Positions 8,792 to 16,554 of a stretch of 64,000 nt of DNA are shown here, one piece after another. The position numbers and the translations under genes were made by a program. The notes under the pieces were generated by a model that saw nothing but the letters and a program-made list of their open reading frames with translations, was not told the origin of the DNA and did no database searches. The stretch is from positions 1-64,000 of the forward strand of contig NZ_VTYQ01000014.1 in the NCBI RefSeq assembly GCF_013113835.1, in the 5' to 3' direction. Origin of the DNA: Vibrio sp. RE88 (GTDB lineage: Bacteria > Pseudomonadota > Gammaproteobacteria > Enterobacterales > Vibrionaceae). The first letter of the stretch is position 1. Each line of letters starts with the position of its first letter.

Positions 8792-9253
8792 CTAGAAAAA
8801 ACCATAATAAAGGGCTGCTAACAGGCTGTATCGCAATGCTTTACCAATCATGATCAGCCACAAACAGGGCCAGAAGCGCATGCGTAACCAACCTGCAGCC
8901 AAACAAAGCGGGTCACCAATCACGGGCAACCAACTAAATAAAAGGGACCAATAGCCGTATTTGCTCAACCACTGTAGTGCTTTATGACCATGTTTTTCAT
9001 TTTGAGTTCGATTTGGCAGCCATAAACCCAGCCAGTAGTTAGTTAAACCACCAAGGGTATTACCCACAGTAGCCACAGCGATGATAGAAAGGGTAGAAAA
9101 TTGATTGAGGCTCAGAGTAGCGATCAGTCCAGCTTCTGAGCCCCCGGGTAGTAGCGTTGCACTCAGGAAACCAGAAAGAAATAAAACCCAGAGTGCAGAA
9201 TCAGAAAACCACAGAGCGATACTTTCAAACGCGGCGTTAAACGCCTCTAGCAT
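8792..9253 (-). CDS. yqaA: YqaA family inner-membrane protein (DedA/VTT-like)
   Basis: A 153-residue hydrophobic protein of the YqaA family, distant relatives of DedA/SNARE-associated (VTT) proteins. It contains LLPGGSEAGLIA in an early membrane segment and a later WLPVIGDPLCLAAGWLRM re-entrant-like stretch with conserved Gly, Asp and Pro. DedA-type proteins are implicated in lipid flipping and proton-dependent membrane homeostasis; the role of YqaA itself is unproven. In E. coli yqaA is also next to gshA, so its position here is ancestral. It overlaps the upstream oxidoreductase gene by 7 bases. Confidence 0.88.
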   Translation of the reverse strand: MLEAFNAAFESIALWFSDSALWVLFLSGFLSATLLPGGSEAGLIATLSLNQFSTLSIIAVATVGNTLGGLTNYWLGLWLPNRTQNEKHGHKALQWLSKYGYWSLLFSWLPVIGDPLCLAAGWLRMRFWPCLWLIMIGKALRYSLLAALYYGFF

Positions 9254-10197
9254 TGCATATCAAGCAAGATCTTGCCTCGCGTATGCCCTGTTTCAATTTG
9301 TTTATGCGCGTCCATCACCTGATCCATAGGGTAGATATGCTGGATCTCAGTTTTCAGCAGCCCAACGCTGACCATATAAATCAACGCATCTAGCTGCTCA
9401 GGGTTCGGATCAACCAGCATGCCGGTCGCCTCAAAACCAAGCAATTTGGCTTTTTCACAGATCAGCTCTGCTGTAATCGTCGGCACTGTAACCACTTTAG
9501 CACCATCTTTCAGACACTTGAGCGCATCCAGTGCAGCATCACCACCCACTAAATCAATCAGTACGTCTGCTTCCTCAACACGTTCGGAAACAGGAGAGAA
9601 TTGGTAGTTTACGGCGTGAGCACCTAACGTCGCCATGTAATCAAGGTTTGCTTCACTACAAGTCGTGAACACTTCGGCTTTAGCAGCCACAGCAACCTGA
9701 ATAGCAATATGACCAACGCCGCCGGCACCAGCGAGAATCAGCACTCTTTGACCTTCCTGAACACTGGCTTTATCCAAAGCCTGAACCGCAGTTTGCCCAG
9801 CCAAAGGTAGCACCGCCGCGGCTTCTAGAGTAATGGATTCAGGTACTAAGCTAAGTTCGGCTTCCGGTACACATACGTACTGACTGTAACCACCGCCTTG
9901 GAGTGGGAAGCCAATAAAGCCAGCCACTTTGTCACCCGCAACAAATCGCTTTGCTTGCTCTCCACATGCCACCACTTCACCAGAAATATCGTACCCCGGC
10001 ACCCAAGGTAGATTATCTTTGTTCTGTGAAGCCGCCCAGCCGAGACCCGCGCGCGTTTTAACATCGATAGGGTTAACGCCTGCAAAGGCCACTTTCACTA
10101 ACACCTCACCTTGTTGAGGTTCTGGTACCGCATTAGTTTGAACGGCTAAAACGTCAGGATCACCAAATTGAGTTATCGCGATTTGTTTATTTTCCAT
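9247..10197 (-). CDS. NADP-dependent quinone oxidoreductase-like protein (zinc-independent MDR)
   Basis: A 316-residue medium-chain dehydrogenase/reductase. The N-terminal GroES-like domain has GVNPIDVKTRAG and PGYDISGEVV; the Rossmann domain has ILAGAGGVGHIAIQVA, a typical nucleotide-binding motif. The zinc-binding Cys and His residues of alcohol dehydrogenases are absent, placing it with quinone oxidoreductase-like enzymes. Natural substrate unknown. It overlaps yqaA and probably leads a small operon (oxidoreductase, yqaA, M16 protease). The oad terminator lies upstream of it. Confidence 0.87.
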   Translation of the reverse strand: MENKQIAITQFGDPDVLAVQTNAVPEPQQGEVLVKVAFAGVNPIDVKTRAGLGWAASQNKDNLPWVPGYDISGEVVACGEQAKRFVAGDKVAGFIGFPLQGGGYSQYVCVPEAELSLVPESITLEAAAVLPLAGQTAVQALDKASVQEGQRVLILAGAGGVGHIAIQVAVAAKAEVFTTCSEANLDYMATLGAHAVNYQFSPVSERVEEADVLIDLVGGDAALDALKCLKDGAKVVTVPTITAELICEKAKLLGFEATGMLVDPNPEQLDALIYMVSVGLLKTEIQHIYPMDQVMDAHKQIETGHTRGKILLDMQC

Positions 10198-10220
10198 TTC
10201 ATCATTTCCCTATCGATACG

Positions 10221-10246
10221 AAAAAGGGATGCGAAAGCATCCCTTT
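10221..10246 (-). terminator. Terminator of the oadGAB operon
   Basis: A 10-bp stem AAAGGGATGC/GCATCCCTTT closes a 4-base loop, followed on the minus strand by five T's. It lies about 65 bases after the oadB stop and before the oxidoreductase start. Confidence 0.8.
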
Positions 10247-10309
10247 GAATATATACCATTTATTGCCAGCAAGTTAACTGCCTATTCTCAAATTGACTAA
10301 TAACTTACG

Positions 10310-11440
10310 TTAATTCACCAATGCTAAGAGAATGCCCGCAGCGACGGCAGAGCCCAAAACGCCAGCAACGTTAGGCCCCATTGCATGCATTAAGAGGAAG
10401 TTTTGCGGATTCGCATCCAAGCCAACCTTGTTCACCACACGCGCCGCCATGGGTACCGCAGATACACCGGCTGCACCGATCAGTGGGTTGATATCTTCTT
10501 TAGAGAACTTATTGAGTAGCTTAGCCATTAAGACACCGCCCGCCGTACCAATACTGAAAGCAACGGCACCTAAGGCAAGAATGCCCAAGGTCTCAACATT
10601 GAGGAACTCTTCTGCCTGAAGCTTGGAGCCAACGCCTAAACCAAGGAAGATGGTGACAATATTGATCAGCTCGTTCTGCGCTGTTTTCGACAACCTATCC
10701 ACCACACCAGCTTCGCGCATCAAGTTACCGAGACAGAACATACCAACCAGCGGGGTTGCGGAAGGTAGGAACAAGATCGTCATCAACAACACGGCAAGTG
10801 GGAAGAGAATTTTTTCAGCTTTGCCGACATGGCGCAGCTGAGCCATCTTCACCTTACGTTCCTCAGGTGTTGTCAGCGCTTTCATGATTGGTGGCTGAAT
10901 GATAGGCACCAGTGCCATATAGCTGTACGCCGCTACTGCAATCGCACCAAGAAGATCCGGTGACAACTTACTTGCTAAGAAAATAGCGGTTGGGCCATCA
11001 GCACCACCAATGATGGCAATCGAAGCCGCATCAGGCATGCTGAATTCCATACCCGGCACGTAGTTGAGCAGAATCGCGCCAAACAGCGTCGCGAAGATAC
11101 CGAATTGCGCAGCCGCCCCTAACCACAAGGTTTTCGGGTTAGCAATCAAAGCGCCAAAGTCGGTCATAGCCCCTACGCCCATAAAGATCAGTAACGGGAA
11201 GATCCCCGACTCAATCCCCACATAGTAGACGTAGTAAAGCAAACCACCTTCATCGGTAAAACCCGCATTAGGTATATTGGCCAAGATGGCACCAAAGCCA
11301 ATTGGCAATAAAAGTAAGGGCTCAAAGCCTTTACGAATGGCCAAAAACAACAGGATACAACCAACCAGAATCATACATATCTGGCCAAACTCGAAGTTAG
11401 CAATCCCTGTTTCTGACCATAAGGTCATTAATCCGTCCAT
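10310..11440 (-). CDS. oadB: Oxaloacetate decarboxylase beta chain (sodium pump)
   Basis: A 376-residue polytopic membrane protein, the subunit that decarboxylates carboxybiotin and couples this to sodium export. Family motifs are present: GIESGIFPLLIFMGVGAMTDFG, the IGGADGPTAIF stretch and MGPNVAGVLGSAVAAG near the C-terminus. The ADGP segment contains the Asp known in this family to take part in sodium and proton transfer. The ribosome binding site GGGAG precedes ATG. It is third in oadG-oadA-oadB, 9 bases after oadA. Sodium export fits the sodium-based energetics of marine vibrios. Confidence 0.95.
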   Translation of the reverse strand: MDGLMTLWSETGIANFEFGQICMILVGCILLFLAIRKGFEPLLLLPIGFGAILANIPNAGFTDEGGLLYYVYYVGIESGIFPLLIFMGVGAMTDFGALIANPKTLWLGAAAQFGIFATLFGAILLNYVPGMEFSMPDAASIAIIGGADGPTAIFLASKLSPDLLGAIAVAAYSYMALVPIIQPPIMKALTTPEERKVKMAQLRHVGKAEKILFPLAVLLMTILFLPSATPLVGMFCLGNLMREAGVVDRLSKTAQNELINIVTIFLGLGVGSKLQAEEFLNVETLGILALGAVAFSIGTAGGVLMAKLLNKFSKEDINPLIGAAGVSAVPMAARVVNKVGLDANPQNFLLMHAMGPNVAGVLGSAVAAGILLALVN

Positions 11441-11449
11441 GATACTCCC

Positions 11450-13240
11450 TTACGCCAGACTCAATAGCGGTGCGCCGACCGTCACTGAATCACCTTCCTT
11501 AACGTGAAGGTCTTGAACGATACCGCCACGGGCTGCACGAACTTCAGTTTCCATCTTCATCGCTTCGAGGATCAGAAGTACTTCACCTTCTTCCACTTGA
11601 GCTCCACTTTGAACATTCACTTTGAAAATGTTCCCTGCCAATGGCGCAGGTACCATCTCTGAATTACCTGACTGAGCAGCAGGAGCTGGCGAAGCCTGTT
11701 GAGGCGTTGAGTTAGCCGGAGCAACCGATGTCAATTGACCTTGCGGGCCCACTTCTACGTCGTAAACCTGCCCATCGACTTTCACACTGTAAGTCTCAAT
11801 CCCACCCTGAGCAGCTTGAGGAGCAGGTGCTGCCACTGGCTCTTCTTTACCAGGAGCAGGCTCGAAAGCATCAGGATTATGGCGATTCTTAAGGAACTTC
11901 AGACCAACTTGAGGGAATAGTGCGTAGGTTAAGACATCATCAACCGTATCTTCAGCCAATGAAATACCATCTTGTTTCGCTTTAGCAAGCAAATCTTCAG
12001 TAAGGGTATCCAACTCAGCTTCCAGCAGATCCGCTGGGCGACAAGTAATGGCTTCAGCACCAGACAGTACTTTTGCTTGTAGTTCCGCACTTACTTCTGC
12101 CGGAGCTGCGCCGTATTCGCCTTTTAGGACACCCGCCGTCTCTTTGGTGATGCTCTTGTAACGCTCACCCGTTAGCACGTTAATCACGGCTTGCGTGCCG
12201 ACAATCTGCGAAGTAGGTGTAACCAGAGGAATGAAGCCCAAATCTTCGCGCACGCGCGGGATCTCGTCCAATACCTCATCAATACGATCTGCAGCACCTT
12301 GTTCTTTAAGCTGGCTTTCCATATTAGTCAGCATGCCGCCTGGCACCTGGGCGATAAGAATGCGCGAATCGACCCCTTTCAGCTGACCTTCAAATTTCGC
12401 ATATTTTTTACGAACTTCGCGGAAGTAAGCGGCTATTGGTTCAATCTGGTCCAACTTAAGGTTGGTATCACGCTCAGTGCCTTGGAGCATCGCAACCACA
12501 GTTTCCGTCGGAGTGTGACCGTATGTACAGCTCATTGAGGAGATCGCAGTATCAAGAATATCGACCCCCGCTTCGACTGCTTTGACTGCTGTCGCAGTAG
12601 ATAAGCCAGTCGTTGCGTGACAATGAAGAGCTAAAGGAATATCGGTCGATGACTTGATACGAGTGATCAGCTCTTCCGCTTCATACGGCTTAAGCAAACC
12701 TGACATATCTTTAATGCATAAAGAGTGGCAACCAAGATCTTCAAGGCGCTTCGCCAGATCAACCCAAGTATCGGTATTGTGAACCGGGCTGGTAGTATAA
12801 GAAAGCGTACCTTGAGCGTGAGCGCCTACATCAACTGCTGCCTTGACCGCTTTCTGGAAATTGCGCACATCGTTCATTGCATCAAAGATGCGGAACACAT
12901 CCATGCCATTGGCATGCGCACGTTCGACAAATTTTTCAACCACATCATCTGCGTAGTGGCGGTAACCTAGCAGGTTTTGGCCACGAAGTAGCATTTGCAT
13001 GGGTGTATTGGGCATCGCTTTTTTAAGCGCGCGTAGACGTTCCCAAGGGTCTTCTCCTAGAAAACGGATACACGCATCAAAGGTGGCACCGCCCCAGGTT
13101 TCTAAAGACCAGTACCCCACTTTATCGAGCTCCGCTGCGATAGGTAACATATCTTCAAGACGCATACGAGTAGCAAACAGCGACTGATGGGCGTCACGAA
13201 GCACCACGTCGGTTAAAGCTAGTGGTTTAGACATGCTCAT
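11450..13240 (-). CDS. oadA: Oxaloacetate decarboxylase alpha chain (biotin-containing)
   Basis: A 596-residue protein. Residues ~1-300 form the carboxyltransferase TIM barrel (LTDVVLRDAHQSLFATRM at the start, then the LHCHATTGLS metal-ligand motif). A conserved helical region follows, then a Pro/Ala-rich linker at about 470-520. The C-terminal biotinyl domain has EAMKMETEV with the biotinylated Lys at residue 562. It transfers carboxyl from oxaloacetate to biotin, giving pyruvate. Two close ATGs exist; AAAGGAG fits the first. It lies 25 bases after oadG. Confidence 0.96.
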   Translation of the reverse strand: MSMSKPLALTDVVLRDAHQSLFATRMRLEDMLPIAAELDKVGYWSLETWGGATFDACIRFLGEDPWERLRALKKAMPNTPMQMLLRGQNLLGYRHYADDVVEKFVERAHANGMDVFRIFDAMNDVRNFQKAVKAAVDVGAHAQGTLSYTTSPVHNTDTWVDLAKRLEDLGCHSLCIKDMSGLLKPYEAEELITRIKSSTDIPLALHCHATTGLSTATAVKAVEAGVDILDTAISSMSCTYGHTPTETVVAMLQGTERDTNLKLDQIEPIAAYFREVRKKYAKFEGQLKGVDSRILIAQVPGGMLTNMESQLKEQGAADRIDEVLDEIPRVREDLGFIPLVTPTSQIVGTQAVINVLTGERYKSITKETAGVLKGEYGAAPAEVSAELQAKVLSGAEAITCRPADLLEAELDTLTEDLLAKAKQDGISLAEDTVDDVLTYALFPQVGLKFLKNRHNPDAFEPAPGKEEPVAAPAPQAAQGGIETYSVKVDGQVYDVEVGPQGQLTSVAPANSTPQQASPAPAAQSGNSEMVPAPLAGNIFKVNVQSGAQVEEGEVLLILEAMKMETEVRAARGGIVQDLHVKEGDSVTVGAPLLSLA

Positions 13241-13265
13241 TAACTCCTTTTAATCCATTTAAATG

Positions 13266-13523
13266 CTACTTAGCAGTAGAAGTGCGATGTTGATGCACCG
13301 CAGCAGAAATCGCTGCAACTACCTTGGGGCTAATAGCAGAAGAGGTTGGTTGAATTTTATTATTTTGTTTCGGTGTAGCGATCGGCTCTGGCACTTCTTC
13401 TGGCACCAGCTTAGACATTAGCCGAACGAGATAGACGAGAATAGTTAGGAATATAAATACTACGGCCATCCCTGTAAGCATCAGGGTTGCAGCATCTACT
13501 AGCAGGCTTCCAATATTTTCCAT
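13266..13523 (-). CDS. oadG: Oxaloacetate decarboxylase gamma chain
   Basis: A small protein of 85 residues from the second ATG (13523), for which AAAGGA lies eight bases upstream; the first ATG, three codons earlier, overlaps that site. One membrane helix (about residues 8-33, including MAVVFIFLTILVYLV) is followed by a Pro-rich, Lys-rich tail and a C-terminal His. In this family the gamma subunit assembles the alpha and beta subunits and carries a zinc-binding C-terminal region. It is the first gene of the operon. Confidence 0.9.
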   Translation of the reverse strand: MENIGSLLVDAATLMLTGMAVVFIFLTILVYLVRLMSKLVPEEVPEPIATPKQNNKIQPTSSAISPKVVAAISAAVHQHRTSTAK

Positions 13524-13532
13524 TTTAAGCAT

Positions 13533-13927
13533 CCTTTCTTTGTCATCCTGACAAGATATTGGCCATTTAATAATTGGGACTTCGTGTCCTAAATGACCTT
13601 TTTGACGTCAGTTCTGTGCTGACGTTTTCTTTCAGGAAAAGTAGTCAAATATCCTGATAAGAGGTCTAGGATTATCTCGATTGGTTAAACTTTGTCAATT
13701 TTGTTTAAAGCAGTCTTGATGATATTGCACATTTCTAGGGATGATTGCGTCATACAAATCACATAAATCTGCAATATGAGACGATATAAGGATAAATAAC
13801 TGCCGATTTTATGACGTTATTAGATAAATCGGATGATTACTGCGATAGGGATAATGTTTCTCAAAAAAGTTCTTATAAAACATTAACTTGTAAAAATAAA
13901 GTTAATAAAATGATAATGAAATGTTAA
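13533..13927 (-). other. Intergenic region: oadGAB promoter and leader, no gene seen
   Basis: About 395 AT-rich bases separate oadG from the tRNA terminator. I see no open frame with a ribosome binding site. Near the oadG side is a 7-bp stem-loop (13605-13625, ACGTCAG/CTGACGT with 7-base loop), preceded by a smaller GGAC/GTCC hairpin (13577-13589). These would lie in the oadG 5' leader. A clear -35/-10 pair for oadG could not be chosen among the many AT-rich candidates. Confidence 0.5.
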
Positions 13928-13958
13928 TAAAAAAGCCCTGCTATTTCTAGCAGGGCTT
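13928..13958 (-). terminator. Terminator of the Ser/Arg tRNA cluster
   Basis: A perfect 11-bp stem (13933-13943 with 13948-13958) has a 4-base loop and is followed by six to seven T's on the minus strand. It lies eight bases after the last tRNA-Arg and ends the whole tRNA transcript. Confidence 0.9.
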
Positions 13959-13966
13959 CTATATGA

Positions 13967-14043
13967 TGGCGCGCTCGGAAGGATTCGAACCTTCGACCGC
14001 CTGGTTCGTAGCCAGGTACTCTATCCAGCTGAGCTACGAGCGC
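13967..14043 (-). tRNA. tRNA-Arg(ACG), copy 4 of the cluster
   Basis: A 77-base tRNA with encoded CCA. The acceptor stem GCGCTCG pairs with CGAGCGC, and the anticodon loop CTACGAA reads ACG (A34 normally becomes inosine). It is identical to the copies at 14211 and 14488. E. coli has the equivalent argVYZQ genes at the same chromosomal place next to serV and csrA. Confidence 0.95.
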
Positions 14044-14092
14044 GCAATGTTTGATATTGAATAATCAACATCAGGTCAGTGACCTTAATAAG

Positions 14093-14169
14093 TGGCGCGT
14101 CCTGGAGGATTCGAACCTCCGACCGCCTGGTTCGTAGCCAGGTACTCTATCCAGCTGAGCTAAGGACGC
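14093..14169 (-). tRNA. tRNA-Arg(ACG), divergent copy
   Basis: A 77-base tRNA with the same D arm and anticodon arm as its neighbours but a different acceptor stem (GCGTCCT with AGGACGC) and a T stem with GGAGG instead of GAAGG. The changes are compensated on both strands of each stem, so the gene is functional in appearance rather than decaying. Confidence 0.94.
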
Positions 14170-14210
14170 ACGGGGTGTTCAACAAGTTTTAAACTTACTA
14201 AACGAAATAG

Positions 14211-14287
14211 TGGCGCGCTCGGAAGGATTCGAACCTTCGACCGCCTGGTTCGTAGCCAGGTACTCTATCCAGCTGAGCTACGAGCGC
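14211..14287 (-). tRNA. tRNA-Arg(ACG), copy 2
   Basis: Identical over its 77 bases to the copies at 13967 and 14488: same GCGCTCG acceptor stem, ACG anticodon and encoded CCA. It is part of one polycistronic tRNA transcript processed from the promoter at 14715-14742. Confidence 0.95.
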
Positions 14288-14370
14288 GCAATGTTCTCTC
14301 AAAAGAGAGTTGTGAAGTATATCACACTAATTTTTCTTTAAAACAAAAAAATTGACCATAGGCCAATTAA

Positions 14371-14463
14371 TGGCGGTGAGGGAGGGATTCGAACCCTCGA
14401 TGCGGCTACAAACCGCATACTCCCTTAGCAGGGGAGCGCCTTCAGCCTCTCGGCCACCTCACC
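14371..14463 (-). tRNA. tRNA-Ser(GCT), copy 2
   Basis: A 93-base class II tRNA with a long variable arm (TATGCGGTTTGTAGCCGCA forms its stem). Acceptor stem GGTGAGG, anticodon loop CTGCTAA reading GCT (decodes AGC/AGU), and encoded CCA. It is identical to the copy at 14607 and lies between two tRNA-Arg genes. Confidence 0.95.
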
Positions 14464-14487
14464 GTTTTATTCCCTGGTAAGGAAATA

Positions 14488-14564
14488 TGGCGCGCTCGGA
14501 AGGATTCGAACCTTCGACCGCCTGGTTCGTAGCCAGGTACTCTATCCAGCTGAGCTACGAGCGC
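14488..14564 (-). tRNA. tRNA-Arg(ACG), copy 1
   Basis: A 77-base tRNA identical to those at 13967 and 14211, with the GCGCTCG acceptor stem, ACG anticodon and encoded CCA. It is second in the transcript after the first tRNA-Ser. Confidence 0.95.
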
Positions 14565-14606
14565 GCAATGCTTGTTTTAAAGCAGCTCCGAAGAGCAATG
14601 CAAGAA

Positions 14607-14699
14607 TGGCGGTGAGGGAGGGATTCGAACCCTCGATGCGGCTACAAACCGCATACTCCCTTAGCAGGGGAGCGCCTTCAGCCTCTCGGCCACCTCACC
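14607..14699 (-). tRNA. serV: tRNA-Ser(GCT), copy 1 (first gene of the cluster)
   Basis: A 93-base tRNA-Ser with anticodon GCT and encoded CCA, first in the transcript; the promoter's -10 ends 16 bases upstream of its 5' end. Its position beside csrA and upstream of the tRNA-Arg genes matches E. coli serV-argVYZQ. An open frame across this tRNA on the plus strand is spurious. Confidence 0.95.
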
Positions 14700-14714
14700 G
14701 TCTTGCGGAGGCAC

Positions 14715-14742
14715 ATATTACGATTTACCGAAAATATGTCAA
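14715..14742 (-). promoter_or_regulatory. Sigma-70 promoter of the Ser/Arg tRNA cluster
   Basis: A perfect -35 TTGACA (14737-14742), a 16-base spacer and TAATAT (14715-14720). The short distance to the first tRNA and the strong hexamers fit a stable-RNA promoter. Confidence 0.8.
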
Positions 14743-14846
14743 ACATTTTCTTGGCAAAATCAGCAAAAAGTTGGCCAACCGTTGGCTATTTAATCAAAGC
14801 GATGCTAATTCGCTCTTTTTGCTATAAATATGCCTATCAACAATAC

Positions 14847-14873
14847 AAAAAAGGCTGACATAATGTCAGCCTT
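14847..14873 (-). terminator. Terminator of csrA
   Basis: A 10-bp perfect stem AAGGCTGACA/TGTCAGCCTT with a 3-base loop is followed by six T's on the minus strand. It lies 10 bases after the csrA stop and separates csrA from the tRNA cluster. Confidence 0.9.
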
Positions 14874-14882
14874 CTCGTGTAA

Positions 14883-15080
14883 TTAGTAGTTGCCTGATGC
14901 AGTGTTACCATTACCTTTTTCTGCCTGAATGCGCATGTAGATTTCTTCACGGTGAACAGACACTTCTTTCGGCGCATTAACACCGATACGTACTTGGTTA
15001 CCTTTCACGCCCAGCACTGTGACTGTGACTTCATCACCGATCATTAGAGTTTCGCCAACGCGGCGAGTTAAAATTAGCAT
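14883..15080 (-). CDS. csrA: Carbon storage regulator CsrA
   Basis: A 65-residue RNA-binding dimer that represses or activates translation by binding GGA motifs in leaders. The sequence MLILTRRVGETLMIGDEVTV and the later RIGVNAPKEVSVHREEIY, with the key Arg near residue 44, are fully conserved. AAGGAG lies eight bases upstream of the ATG. A plausible promoter upstream is TTTACG, 18-base spacer, GATAAT. In vibrios CsrA is controlled by CsrB-type RNAs and influences quorum sensing and virulence; no such RNA is seen in this window. Placement between alaS/lysC and the tRNA cluster is the conserved one. Confidence 0.98.
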   Translation of the reverse strand: MLILTRRVGETLMIGDEVTVTVLGVKGNQVRIGVNAPKEVSVHREEIYMRIQAEKGNGNTASGNY

Positions 15081-15172
15081 TCTGTGCTCCTTGAGTAATC
15101 TCTGATTTTTCTTGCTACGAGGCTATTATCCAACAAAAGTTATATTTTCGTAAACTCTATTCTCGAGCCTAA

Positions 15173-16360
15173 TTAACCTAAAAAGGCATGTTTTTGCTGG
15201 CAGTCGAGCGCCTCTGCAGAAGTAATGTAAGCATCATGCAGTATGTTTGCCGCTTTGTCGACGTATTCTGGAGACAACACCAACATCAACGACTGTGAAT
15301 TCACTGCATAATGCATCACATCTATCCCCTGTTCAGACAACAAGGCATAAGACTGTTCAACCAATCCTGCGACCTGAAGACCTACTGCTGTGAGCAGGCT
15401 AACCTCTTCACTATTACGGATTTTGTCACCGAACACCAGTTCCAGCTTGGCATAAGCATCGTGTTTTATCACCGCACCTACCCATTCTGTATGGTCGATC
15501 ACATTCCAAATCGTGACACCCAGCATCTGACACTGTTTCTCTAAGCCGCAGAATGCATCACGGTCAACCTTCAGCATTGTCAGTTCACGCTGGATTGCGA
15601 CCCCACAGATCGCCTTTTGGCATTCACTGCCCTTGACCAAACTGCCTGTATTGCTATCAAACGTGGAGAGAACACGCAGTGGCACATTATGTCGCCAAGC
15701 GTACTGAACCGAAGGAAGGTGGAGCACTTTCGCTCCTTTACGTGCCATTTCCTCCATGGAAGGAAAATCAATCACATCCAGCTTCTTGGCACTAGGAACT
15801 GTACGAGGATCGCAAGTATAGATACCATCGACGTCAGTAAAAATTTGGCACTCTTCTGCTTGCAGAGAGCCAGCCAAAGTGACCGCACTGGTATCTGACC
15901 CCCCTCGGCCTAACGTGGTGATGTCCCCATTCTCACTCATACCCTGAAAACCCGCGACAATGACAATGTTATCTTGCGCCAGCCATGATTCAATAGTTGA
16001 GGTATCAATGTGTTTAATCGTCGCGTCATTGTGTTGATTGTCCGTCACAATTTTCGCTTGTGCTCCGGTAAGTGAGCGTGCGGCATAACCTAGTTTATTC
16101 AGAGTCATTGCCAGCAGTGCCATCGACACCTGCTCACCAGCAGAGAGCAAAACATCAAGTTCTCGGGCAGTTGGCACGCTGTCTACCTGCTTTGCCAAAT
16201 CCAGTAGTCGGTTTGTCTCTCCAGACATAGCAGACACAACGACTACAACTTGATTACCATCATTTTTCGCCTTAATGATGTGCTCAGCGACTTTGTGGAT
16301 CCTTTCAATTGAACCCACAGAGGTTCCGCCAAACTTTTGCACGATAAGGGGCTTTTTCAC
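15173..16360 (-). CDS. lysC: Aspartate kinase (monofunctional, with ACT domains)
   Basis: A 395-residue aspartokinase catalysing the first step from aspartate to lysine, threonine and methionine. The N-terminal kinase motif VQKFGGTSVGSIERI, the FTDVDGIYTCDPR substrate/ATP-site motif and C-terminal ACT-type regulatory repeats (about 265-395) are present. No homoserine dehydrogenase domain is fused. The start is GTG, backed by AAGGTG eight bases upstream. It lies between csrA and alaS, where E. coli has no such gene. No lysine riboswitch is seen upstream, so control is probably by feedback through the ACT domains. The gene symbol follows Vibrio usage; which end product inhibits it is not readable here. 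Confidence 0.9.
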   Translation of the reverse strand: MKKPLIVQKFGGTSVGSIERIHKVAEHIIKAKNDGNQVVVVVSAMSGETNRLLDLAKQVDSVPTARELDVLLSAGEQVSMALLAMTLNKLGYAARSLTGAQAKIVTDNQHNDATIKHIDTSTIESWLAQDNIVIVAGFQGMSENGDITTLGRGGSDTSAVTLAGSLQAEECQIFTDVDGIYTCDPRTVPSAKKLDVIDFPSMEEMARKGAKVLHLPSVQYAWRHNVPLRVLSTFDSNTGSLVKGSECQKAICGVAIQRELTMLKVDRDAFCGLEKQCQMLGVTIWNVIDHTEWVGAVIKHDAYAKLELVFGDKIRNSEEVSLLTAVGLQVAGLVEQSYALLSEQGIDVMHYAVNSQSLMLVLSPEYVDKAANILHDAYITSAEALDCQQKHAFLG

Positions 16361-16495
16361 CAGTCTTCACCTTCCCAAGACCAAAGTCTCATTAGGCCAC
16401 ATTCAATCAATTGAATATTGTTTGCAGCATTAATAACAAAAACCAAGCTGCTTAATCAGCACAGAGTAACTGAGCTATTAAACCACTTGGTTAGT

Positions 16496-16535
16496 AGAAA
16501 AAAATTACGCCCAATCAAACAATTGATTGAGCGTA
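16496..16535 (-). terminator. Terminator of alaS
   Basis: An almost perfect stem (ACGCCCAATCAAA against TTGATTGAGCGT, with a G-T wobble) is followed on the minus strand by AATTTTTTT. It lies 20 bases after the alaS stop. Confidence 0.85.
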
Positions 16536-16554
16536 TTTATATACAAATCAGATT

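Noticed and set aside
13967..14699. CRISPR-like repeated units
   Set aside because: The repeats are tRNA genes with intact cloverleafs.
14606..14827. 73-codon plus-strand frame across tRNA-Ser
   Set aside because: It is the reverse complement of a tRNA-Ser gene, a well-known spurious frame; no ribosome binding site.
16361..16495. Lysine riboswitch before lysC
   Set aside because: Only about 135 bases lie between the alaS terminator and lysC, shorter than the usual ~170-base lysine element, and no matching stems were seen.
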